Origin: Branchiostoma floridae
Lineage: Eukaryota; Chordata; Leptocardii; Amphioxiformes; Branchiostomatidae
Length of the DNA stretch: 64,000 nt
Direction of reading: 5' to 3'
Assembly: GCF_000003815.2 (NCBI RefSeq)
Contig: NC_049990.1
Coordinates: 18,940,494-19,004,493 of the forward strand
Every line of letters starts with the position of its first letter. The stretch's first letter is position 1. The position numbers were made by a program, and so were the translations under genes. The notes under the pieces were generated by a model that had not been told where the DNA came from, did no database searches, and saw only the letters and a list, made by a program, of their open reading frames with translations. This document shows positions 49,401 to 61,400 of the stretch, one piece after another.

Positions 49401-52400
49401 TATATTACCGTAATGTAGATTTAGATTGATGATATAGCTACTTAGTGTATCAACTTACAGTTTTATAACTTCAGAGTTTTTTTAAAAAGACAAGTATACC
49501 TTGTTCATGTTCATGTTCAGTTTATTTGCAAAATCATGCCTAGCCTAATTGTGTGTACAGTTTCAAGGACTAAGAGAAGTTACTTAAATAGTGTGATACA
49601 TAAAACTGGTGTCTAGTCAACTATAGTATATGATACAATGTATCATAATATTGTCGGGTGGTAACTTTTACCTGTGAAAGAGAAAATGGTAGATGTCCAG
49701 TTTCCTTCCCAAAAAGTTCAGTCTTCATCACTGGGATTGTGTACCTACATGTACACGTACGTGCACATTGGCTGTATAGCATCAAGAAACAGCACTCCAG
49801 TTAGAAGCTCTGAGCTCTAGCATCAAAACACACAATGTAAGCAGGTGATAATGGGATTTAAATGGTTGTAAGGCCACACCAATTTAATTTCTTGGTTCAC
49901 GGATTTTTTCATAAAAAATATGGAGCGAGAGGGCGAAATGAAAATAAAAATAAAAATTGTAAAATGGTTGGGGTAAAGGTAACAGCTAATCCAAAACATA
50001 AAGAAAAAAAGTTTTCAGCTTGAAAAAAGGACGAAAACACTATTATTGTACAGTAACAGCACCTGTACCCACACTTTAAGGAGCTTATAATATAAAGGCC
50101 AATTTGCTACACCAGAAAGTTGATGAATGGTTTCATTAATGGTGAAAATTACCTACACTGTACATGTACACGTACGTACGATGCTCTGGCATCAAAACAC
50201 ACAATGTAAGCAGGTGATAATGGGATTTAAATGGTTGTAATGGAAAACTGCAATATCCTAAATAGTCTCCTCCATAATGAAATAATTTTCTGGAATTTTT
50301 CCTGTCCAGACGTCTGACAGGCCCAGAACATCACATCTACGACCCAGACTTTCTACAGAATCCCGAGGAAGAGTTGGAAAACACCTGGGTACAGAACAAC
50401 ATGGTGTTCGGTCCGACAATCAAGTATTACAAGGGGCAGAACTACTCTGACCTGAAGAAGGAATGTGAAGAGAAAGGTCAACTCTTCACGGATCCCGAGT
50501 TCCCTGCTGCAGAGGAGTCTCTGTGGTTCAACCAGGCCATCCCCGCTCGGATAGAATGGAAGAGGCCAAGAGTGAGTACCATCTTTTAGTAAAAGAAATT
50601 CTGTATGGTGATCAGGCCTTTAGCTTGGATTTTATTAAAGGGGTCCAAATTTGGGTGAGTCACGGTAAGGGCGCAGTCACATAGGTCATGCGACCGTCGC
50701 ACGAGTTTGATGCCATAGGACTAGAAAGTTAACAAAAAATCATTTTGTGTAGCAAGAAAGTTAGAAAAATCATTTTGTGTGTACTACTAGTACTACTACC
50801 AAGAAAGTCTCCTGCAAAGTTCAACTTTCTTGGTACACAAAAGACACTTCAAAGTTAGCTATCGTAGGGCGATCACACGAGCTATATGTGACTGCACACT
50901 CCAGTAAATGATTTAGGTGAGAGTATGGTAGTGGGGCCCGGGAACATCCACCCTCCATGGTAATTCCCCCCCCCCCCCCCTCCCTCCAAGAAAGCCTAAA
51001 AATTCCAAATTCCACATTTTTACTTAAAATTGTCCACACCCTAGATATATAGTACCCCAAGGTCGTTCTGCTCACTCGTAAGATTCCTTCCTGCAAATTT
51101 CCCCTAGAGAAACAGTTGGTACATGTGATCAAAGTTACTTTTGCCTATCTGTTGTTTTGCCCTATAATTTAGAATATACACAGCTGGCCCCTTATGATTA
51201 CATTTTCAGCAANNNNNNNNNNNNNNNNNNNNNNNNNNNNNNNNNNNNNNNNNNNNNNNNNNNNNNNNNNNNNNNNNNNNNNNNNNNNNNNNNNNNNNNN
51301 NNNNNNNNNNNNGACACACTTCAACTGATGTAGACAGAATGATATTGATAATAGTGTCAGGAAAATTAGTATACCCAGCTGGTATATATGTTTGCTCACT
51401 TCAAGGAAGTTCCCTTTTCAACCTCCTTGCTCATTTGAATTGAAGTAGGTACAATGTGGACCAAGCATTAACAGATCGGTTAAGAGTGCCTAACTTTTAC
51501 AGGCATTTGGGAGAGTTTTCCAATGTGTACTTCATAAAAGCCAATGCATTGATATATGTGCACGTTACACTTCAACTAATGTTGACAGAATGATATTGAT
51601 GATAGTGCAGTGTCAGGAAAATTAGTATGCCCAGCTGGTACATGATTGCTCATTTGAATTGAAGGAGTTACAATGTAGACCTGGTAACGCATCAACAGAT
51701 TGGGGAAGTGTGCTCTAAACTTTTACAGGCATTTGGGAGAGTTTTCCAAGGTGGACTTGATAACAGCCAATGCCTTCAGATATTTGTGCATGTCTCCCTG
51801 TTCATATCATAAGGATTAACAAGATTTGCTAAAATTAGTGTGGGGGAAGTCTTTGTCATAATATAGGCTTAGAAAATCCTGCAGATCAAAAGCAGTTATC
51901 ATTTCAATTGGGCAAATTGTTTAATTTTTAAACAATTTTTCTTATTTGTTACACATATGATGGTTCAAAATCTTGCAAGCAATATATGGCTGGTTCTTTT
52001 TATTACATTCTTTTTCTGAGATAGCTTTCTAAGATTTTTCCAGATAGGATTTTGATTGAATTATTCGGAACTCGTCTGAACACCCCAGCCCCACTTGAAT
52101 TCAGTCTGGCTTCTATCCTGGAGACAATTTCATTACCAAGTCCTGCCAGACTCGTAGATCATTGTTAATGTGCACAGAGGCAACACTGGGGTCTTATTAC
52201 TGCCACATCAAAGTAGGGGATGATTGCTATGACTGCATTTTGTTTAGTCAGACCTGAAATAGTATTTCCTAATGTAGAAATGTGCCTGCAACAAAATCAG
52301 TCATGACTGTCAGCAAATGTATAAACCAAAAGTAGTCATACAATGCAGCAACAACTACTAGTACGACTTGATGGGTATTAAAGCTAACCTTTTTAAATCT

Positions 52401-55400
52401 AATTTGTATTGGCTACAAGGCAGCATAGAATTTAGCATGTCAGAAAAAGAACAATTTTGTATGCACAAGCATACATGTACATGTATATCGACGTCCCCTG
52501 CTCTTGGTCCACATCTTGTGGGTGTGTTAGCCAGCAAAAGTATTGAGCAAGCAATTATTATGTAGGATGGTACTCAGGTTCATGTTCATACTACAGTCAT
52601 TTTAATATACATGTAATCAATTCTGTGTATAATTGTTACCGAATTGTATATTCATGTCTACTGACTTTTGATGTCTAATGTTTATTGTATGTATTGCTGC
52701 ATACCAGCTTAGCAGACAGCAGCTATAAGTTACATGACATCTCACAATACACCTAAACTTTGTATTGTCTACATTAAATCTACATATAACTGCAAGCATT
52801 TTTAAGGTACTGTACTAATATGCAGTAGCGTAATTGTTAACATAAATTTTACAGGAGCTGTGCGACAACCCCCGCCTGTTTGTTGAAGGCGTGTCCTCAA
52901 ACGACCTGAACCAGGGGCAGCTGGGAAATTGCTGGTTTGTGGCTGCCGTGGCCAGCCTCACTCTGGAGAAGGATCTATGGAAGGAGGTCAGTCATTGGAT
53001 AACAAATGTCATGTGACTACAGGACAAAAGGACAATCTTGTAAAACATTGATACATACATGACATTGTACCAACTGTGGTGTCTGAATTCTAATAAAAAA
53101 GTGATAAGGATTAATTTGAATCGAAATTTGAATTGAACTTATACAAGGTACAATTCATGTGGAATAACTACTAAATATATTTCTGTGTGTTCACAAGTTG
53201 GAGGACAGTAACATCAACTCTCATAATTCCACCGAATGTCATAATACCACCACATGACAAAAATACATTGTAATTAAAGTGATATTATAAAGAGATGTAC
53301 AGATGATATTATAAAAGAATTATTACAGCATCCGTAATCCTGGGGTATATACACTTCAGATATTTACATGTTCAAAACAATGTTTTTTTCACTTGGTGGA
53401 ATTATGAGAGTTAATGTTAGACCAAGTGAGCACTCAGTAGTGATTGATTTGACATCATGTGACCATAAATGATGGACTGCTGCCAATATTTCAGGTCATC
53501 CCAGACTACAAGGAGCAAGAGTGGGACACTGAGCACCCCGAGAACTACCAGGGCATCTTCCGCTTCCGTTTCTGGCGCTTTGGCACCTGGACGGAGGTCG
53601 TGGTGGATGACCTCCTGCCCACCATCAATGGTCAGCTGGTCTACAACAGGTCCAAGGACCAGAACGAGCTGTGGAGCTCACTGCTGGAGAAGGCTTATGC
53701 CAAGTAAGTATTTGACTTTGTGTTTTGTGTCTACTATTTTACAGTTACAGTAACTGTTAGGGGTGGGTGCCAGTACAGAAAATTTAGGTCTAGGTCCGGT
53801 TCAGGTCCAGAGAATCAGGTCTAGGTCCGGACCTGAACCTGAACCTGATTCAGTAAGAGAAAACATGTAAATTGGCGATACTCAAAACAATGGTCCATTT
53901 CTCTACAAAGAAGTATGTTTTGTGGACTATTTGACTCCCACTGACGTTCTAAAATCCTGCAAGACTAACTGCCTCTGTATGATTGACTGTTGAACTTTGT
54001 AGAAATGAATATAAGATCTACTATGCTTCGCTATTGTTATTTTTTTTCGACAGGTAAGCCCCAAAACATGTGAATTCCTGATCATATATTAATCTGTTTA
54101 CTTTTTAATAGGTCCAATACCTGGTCCATCAAATTTTTCAGGTCTGAAAAAACAGTTTTGTACTGTTATGCAAAACAGAGAGATTTTACTGGGAACACTA
54201 AATAGTCAGAAATGCAAGTCTATGTACTAGGTTTTACACTAAATTGACTTTAAACAACCCACATCTATTATCCACCAGGCTTGCAGGTTGTTATGAAGCC
54301 CTACAGGGTGGAAACACACTGGACGCCCTGGTGGATTTCACAGGGGGGGTGGCCGAGCCCATCGCTCTCGACAAGGGGGGGTACCGGGAGGATGAGGAGA
54401 AGAAGGAGAAACTCTTCAAGGTCATGCACAAGGCCGCAGAGAGAGGATCGCTTCTCACCTGCAGTATCAGGGTAGGTTCTTTTTTTTTTAGTTTAAACCC
54501 TTTCAATTCTGCTAAATGGTGTTATGTTGTGAAACGATCCTCTTCAAGGCGGCCACCTGTCTGAAAGGACCATTTTTGTCCGGACCTCTTGGTTGACTGT
54601 ACACCTGTAGGTTGCTACATGTACATCAACACAGGAACATGACATTTCATTATGTGAAAAATCTTCCCACTTCTTTATAATGGAGAGCTGTCTCCATGAC
54701 CCATCCCTTTGCCCTGGGACAGAAATTTGCTTGTTGGGACAGGCAAACATTTCACTCCATGATAAAAAGCTGCATTTCATGACACGAAAGTGCTGAAAAT
54801 GAATTGGAATTGGAATGAGAGATTTGAGAACAAAACAGCATGGGCTCCCAAATGATGAGTAGAACATATGGAAGTTTGAAGCTGGAAACAACCTTGTATA
54901 ATGATTTGATTCTTAAAATTCTATAGTGCAATATACTGCATAGTATTTTACGTTTCTATACTGAGTACATGTATATCAAAGAGAAAACTCAAGCGTTGCT
55001 ATAATGAGCCTTGGAATATCTCACTGTCTTCAATGCATTTCTAAACAAAGAGTAAATTTTTGACAAATTTTGTCCTCTAGGTGACCTCTAGAGATGAGAT
55101 GGAGGCAAGTACAGAGTCGGGCCTGGTCAAAGGTCATGCCTACAGCGTCACAGCTGTCAAGAAAGTCAAGGTCGGGGAGTCGGGCATGCTGAGCGGCATC
55201 CTGGGTAACCAGGAGAAGATCTACATGATCAGGATGAGGAACCCCTGGGGGCAGAAGGAGTGGAGAGGGCCATGGAGTGATGAGTGAGTAGGGTCAAAGG
55301 TCAAAGGTCCCAGGACAGAGTTCACATGTTGTTTGTATGCCAGCTAAAGGTCAGAATGACAAAGGCAGATTTTATGGTACAATTATTTGTACAATGTATG

Positions 55401-58400
55401 CTAGATATGTTCTATGTTAGAATGTTGCTGGTAAAAGAGTGAAGGAGTACGTAATAACGTCTGTGAATGGGGGTATTGTAGACTCAGTTATTTGTTTGTT
55501 TGTCACAGAGATGTCTAGAGAAGGCTTGGATGGATTGCTTTGGTACTTGTTTTATGTGGGTACATTGTAGGTCTTTATATTTTTATAAGATTAGTCAAAA
55601 TGCTTGGATTATACTAGGCACCTACTGGCGTGTTATGTGGAACTTCTGGTTTTCATGTGTTGTGTTCTGGACATGCTATGGTCATGGCCATAATGTAACT
55701 TGATGTGTTTGTCTCCACAGTTCTCCTGAGTGGCAGCAAGTCAGCAGTTCTGAGAAGGAGAAGCTTGGGCTGGTCAAAGAGGATGATGGCGAGTTCTGGT
55801 CAGTGTCTACTCTCTTATTCTTGGCTAACATTCTTTAAGATCTCGTATCTTTACAAAAGCCAGAACACAGAGCTCTGTATGTTGTTGAGCTTTGATGGCC
55901 AGTGTCAGCAAAAATTAAGGGTTCAAAGGAAATACAAAGGGTTTCAATGTACTGTAATACCTGATTTTTTTCAGTGTACTTTTATGTTTATGGTTTTCAC
56001 GGTGACGACTGTAACGTGACGTATCATTACTGACAACAAATAAATCTCTGACTTTTTTTACGTGCACCAGCTGCCACCGTGAATATTCAGTTGCGAGAAG
56101 AAGTTAAGTATTTTCAGACCGTGAAAGTTTGGTTCTGAGAAGACACAGTAAACAAAAAAAAATAAAAAATTCAGGGGTCTCAGTGACAAGTGTGCAGATG
56201 TTGACACACTGGCAACACCAAATCCGTAGGTGTTTTTTGGCACCTTTAGACAGATTAGCCGTGAGGCTCGGTGGGCGTCACTCCACCGTCATGGGGGCAG
56301 GGGCATGGCAAGTTTAGAACTCAGGACCTTCTGATTCTGACTCCAACGCTCTAACCGTTGCGCCACACAGACACCCACATTAAAGTCCAGTGGTTTGTGC
56401 TCTATTTCACAGGATGTGTTTTGACGACTGGATCACCCATTTCACGGACGCGGGAATCTGTCGCCTGATCAACACATCCCTCCTCAGCATCCACAAGACC
56501 TGGGTGGAGTCCCGCGTGTTCTCACGCTGGCGGAGCGCGCCCGGAGACCCCACCCATAACCGCGCCGGCGGCTGTATGAACAACAGGGACACCTATCTAC
56601 AGAACCCACAGGTCTGGTGAAAATTTTTTTACCTTCACTGGAACTACAATCTGGGTTTGGATAATGGGATTGGTTTTGAACCTTATAGAAAGGAAACAAA
56701 TTAAAAGATTGGATGAAGGAGAATTCTTCTTACACAACCAGTAGGTACTTACATTGCTTACGTTTCAATGTCTCTCAGACAACTTCTGGTTGTGTAAGAA
56801 GAATTCTCCTTCATCCTAATATTATATTCTACCAACCTGATGAAACTATTTTCGGAAATTAAAAGTTTATCCAACATTATGTTTGATGCAACGGTGTTGT
56901 AGAAATCACATCATCACTTTTACGATCAGTTTCTTGTATTACGTGAATCTGTGAATTGAACTTTCTCTCTTTTCTGAAAGAATGATTTAACTCGCTCTAC
57001 CCCATTTTCTTTGCTTTAGGATTAGGAACAATGTAGGAAAATGTAGAAACTTCAAAGATCTCATTTTTGTTGCGAATTTGCCAGTTGCCAATTTAAAAAA
57101 GAACATGACATGTAGAAAAGCACAGTAGGCAACAAGAACAAAACATCAGAAAGTAGCAATTAGTTAGGGTTCTAGCACCTGGACATCCAGGTATCTCAAA
57201 ATTTGCTATAGCAATATATAAATTGCATTGTTCAAGATTAGTTTAGATTAATGTAGAATGATCTTTCATTTCTGTGTCATTTCATTATGGACCGTAAAAC
57301 TGTCTTACTACAAAATGTCCAGTGTTGTTAAACTTAATGTTAACTGTATCCATGTCTGTGTTCAACTGTTTTTCTGTCTAACAATACCCTCATATTTTCC
57401 AGGTGCAGTTTTAACCTACATGTACATTTTCCCTCCATGTCTGTTCTGTCTGTGTTTATACTGACTTGTAAAGTCTCTGTCTTTCTAGTTTACGTTCGAC
57501 GTTGTGCCGAAAAAGAGCACCCAGAAGACCAAGAAGGTTTTAAACTAGCAAACAATAACAAATTGTGGATGTGGGGTGGCATGCATGGCTTATTGTAGGG
57601 TTTTCGGTCAAACATTGGGGGCTTTTGCACAATTTTGCTGCAAACATTGCTTTAATAATCATAATTGTTTATATCTCAAGCTGCACAAATATCAGGATGT
57701 AATGTGATAAAAGTCTTTATTTTTAGTAAGAAAGTTGGAGACCAAGATGAAGTCACATGTTGGGTGAGCAACACGGTGGATTGTGCTGGGTTATGTTGTA
57801 GATTTAGGTGCACAGTGTTAGTGTAGAATGGTCGTTATGTTGGTTTATGTACACATTTACATGTATGTTAAAGTAGATTGTTGTGTTATTTGTGATGTGT
57901 CATACCTTCTCCTACTATTGCAAAGTGTCCTCTTGGTTGATTCAGAAGACAACAGAGGTGCATATTGACCAATTCCATTGCCTAAGAGTAAGACACCTGA
58001 AAGAAACTGACAAGTTTTTGGAAAAACACAAAATGTTTCTCAAAATGAATTGTTATCACAAAGAAGTACAGCCAATCTTTTCCACCACATGTAAAAAAAA
58101 ATTTCACAGCTTCACAGTGCATGACTTCACACAGATTTATGATTTTTCTGTAATTAATCAATGTTGTGTTGTACACGAAGAATGTAGTTTTAGTTCAACT
58201 GGTTAATAACACCTATCAAAATGTTGAAATGATGTTGGGGACATAAAAGACATAGAAATTGTATGTCACATATAATTAAAGGAAACAGACACAGTCTTTT
58301 AGAAATTTAGACTTTTTGTCTGTAGTTCTTCTGCCACCAGTAAAAGAGAATCCGTGATGTGCACATGTACAGTAGATTCTGAAGCAAATTTACCAGTTCA

Positions 58401-61400
58401 ACATCTTCGGTTTGTTTGTTTGTTTATTTCGATCTCCAATTAGACGGTAATGGTAATGGTAATTGTTTTTGTTTCCAAAATCAAATCACTATCTTGTGTC
58501 CCATAATGGCTGCAGGTTGAGTTTTGATTTCTGATGTGTGTGTGTGCCCCCCTCCCACAGGTTCTGTTTGATGTTGACAAGGATGAGGACACAGTACTGA
58601 TCTCCCTGTCTCAGCCGGACACACGGCAGACTCGTAAGGAAACGGGAGGGAAACAGGGGAACCTGACCATGGGCTTCGCTGTCTACAGGGTAGGCAATGT
58701 TTGCAACTTGCTCATATTATAGGTTATATGTTTATAATGTGTAATAACTTAAATAAGCAATTATGTAAGATGGCACTTCTTGTACTCTGGGAACTAGTAC
58801 TACTGGCATATTTGGTAAAAACAAATTAAATTGAACTAACTTAAAAAAAGGTAAACATTTCAGGGAATTGATTCAGATGAAACACTTTAATGAAACACTT
58901 TTTTGACCAAAACTCTGGCTGACACAAGTGCTCAATATTAATGGTAAGAGCAGTTCTAAGTCATGATATCAATGATAAATCATAATAGTAATAATATCTT
59001 TCTCAATCATACAGTAGAATTCTGACATGCAATGCTAAGTGTTCACCTTTATCTGTGAGATGACCTTTATTGGATTTTGTTGTTTTTAAAACTTGTATAG
59101 GGATATAAAATTGACAAACAGTGTTTCCAAATTGCAATATCAAAGAATTGCAGCTTGAAACGTTACAGATATAGGTTACCCCATGTATAAAGATAAACTA
59201 GCATTTAGTCAAGCCACCTGTAAATCATGATAACTGCAGCTAAGTACACGTACACATATCTTCTTCTAATGGAACTTTTTTTTCCATAGGTTGAGTTGAA
59301 CAGGAAGTATCGTCTCCACACCATGAAGGAAAAGGTGGCTGACTCCATCTACATCAACACCCGCAGTAACTTTGTCCGTACGGAGCTGCGCCGCGGGCGC
59401 TACGTCGTCATCCCCACAACGTTCGACAAGAACGAGGAGGGAGACATGATGCTGAGGATCTTCACTGACACTGACAACAACTGCAAGTGAGTACAGTAAC
59501 CGTTGTGGTGCTGTCATGCTCCCTACTGATTGTCATTTGTACTGCAGACATGATCAAAGATGAACTTTGCCAGACCAGGCCCTGCTTGTTATGTACATTG
59601 TACATATACAAATGTACTTGTCTTGTACCAGTCCTGTTGAAATCTGGATATATAGATATATTATATAAAAGGACAAACTTAGTTGCATTACACTGTCATG
59701 TAAAATATACAGACAGTGAGTATAAATAACAACTGTTAACATGCCTTAAGTTAGGGACGTTTCTCAGATAGGATGTTAAATGGAGGTCCCATAGTTGCGA
59801 AGAGACACACCTCAAAACATGAAAAAGGGTAGGGGTCCTTCCCGGTGGATCAAAAGCATTCTGGTTTGAATGTGGTTGGGGATTCCTGAGCAGTCTTCAT
59901 AACTTCTACTTTGCCTATTGAGTCAGTTAGTGAAGCTTACTAAAGCTTGATGTTTCTGACTTAGGGAGAAGAGTTGCTGTTACAGTTAGTGATAAACTTA
60001 GTGCAGGTCCCATAATTGGTCCGTTTGGCCTTGCACTTGAGAAAAATCAGCATACATTTCTGTCTCTTTCTGCCATGCGGTTTACCCTTGTTTGTCGTGG
60101 TCAACAGAAAATATTGCCTGTTATATTCTAGGACACATTCATGTACAGCTAAGTTGATGATTTTTTCTCCGTAGGGAGTTGCATAAGGACCAGCCCACTG
60201 CCTCCTGTTTCTCAGGAATCCTGGGATACCCGCAGGCTGTGACAAGTGTCCATCTCCACTCAGCTACAGGGCTCTCTAAGAAACAGGGTCAGCAAGCTTC
60301 TCTCATTATTCACTTCACAATGATAACATGTATAACGTTGATAGCCTTAACTGTACATTTGTGCCCTGTTGGGCTACAAAATGTAATGCTAGTTCACCTT
60401 TATCCGTTGGGTAACCTTTATCCGTTCTTGTTAAGAACAATGTATTTAGGGAAATTAAGTCTACAGATGATAGTTTCAAACTGTTACATTTTTAAAATTA
60501 TAGTACAATTTGAAACTACCGTCCATCGACTGAATGTCCCTGGATACCCTGTTTAGCAACACAACAGATATAGGTTACCCAACGGATAAAGGTGAACTAA
60601 CGTTAAGTGCAGGCAATAGATACAAAAGTCATGGTGACATTGAGATGACTTGTATAAGATGTTGAAGTTGTAAATGCTAGATCTAAAACTTGGGTTCTAA
60701 AACTACTTTTGAATATTAGGTTTATCTTCTTCTTGTCTCCAAGTGAAAATTGTTAAAATGAGTGTTTGTATAATATGGTTTTTACTAATTTCAAATGTGA
60801 TACTTTCTGAAACAATTTCTGAGTATGAATGAAATTTTAGTCAATTTCACTGTCTTTCTGTCTGTGTGTGTGTTTGTGTTCCCCTCTCTCTTTCTTTCTC
60901 TTTCTTTCTCTCTCTCTCTGTTAAAGGAACTTTTTCCCTCAAGAAAACGGGTCAGTTTACCTCACTTCTGAGTTTAAACAAATCCTTAAATGATGACTGG
61001 TAGAAATTTGATACCTTCTAAGCATCTCTTGTTCAGTCTCGGAGATACATTTTAGGATAATCAACTTGCCAATGTGCAGTCCTTCTGTCACTGAATTACA
61101 GACTACAATGTAGAATCATCAATCTACAATATGAGAGTCAGCGTAGATATGACTTCCTGTCATACATGTGTATCTACATTTTGTATGTATAAATGTTTAC
61201 CTGTTACTTAGTGTTAGTACATTAATGCAACCATAATGTTCATGCTTGGAACTGAGAGTTTTTGTTCCGTTCACTAACAGACACATATGCAGTCATCAAG
61301 TCAGGCAGCAAGTCAGCAAAGACAAGGGTAATTGAGGACAGCAGCAGCCCTGAGTATGATGAAGAAGCTATCTTCTACCGTAAGGACCCCAGAAACCCCA

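Noticed and set aside
53469-53753. Ser/Arg-rich frames overlapping calpain exons
   Set aside because: They are frame-shifted shadows of exons with high GC third positions. The calpain frame has full family conservation and phase agreement.
56340-56378. tRNA-like sequence as a true tRNA gene
   Set aside because: Box A and box B words are present, but the acceptor stem does not close and the sequence continues into a SINE-like body.
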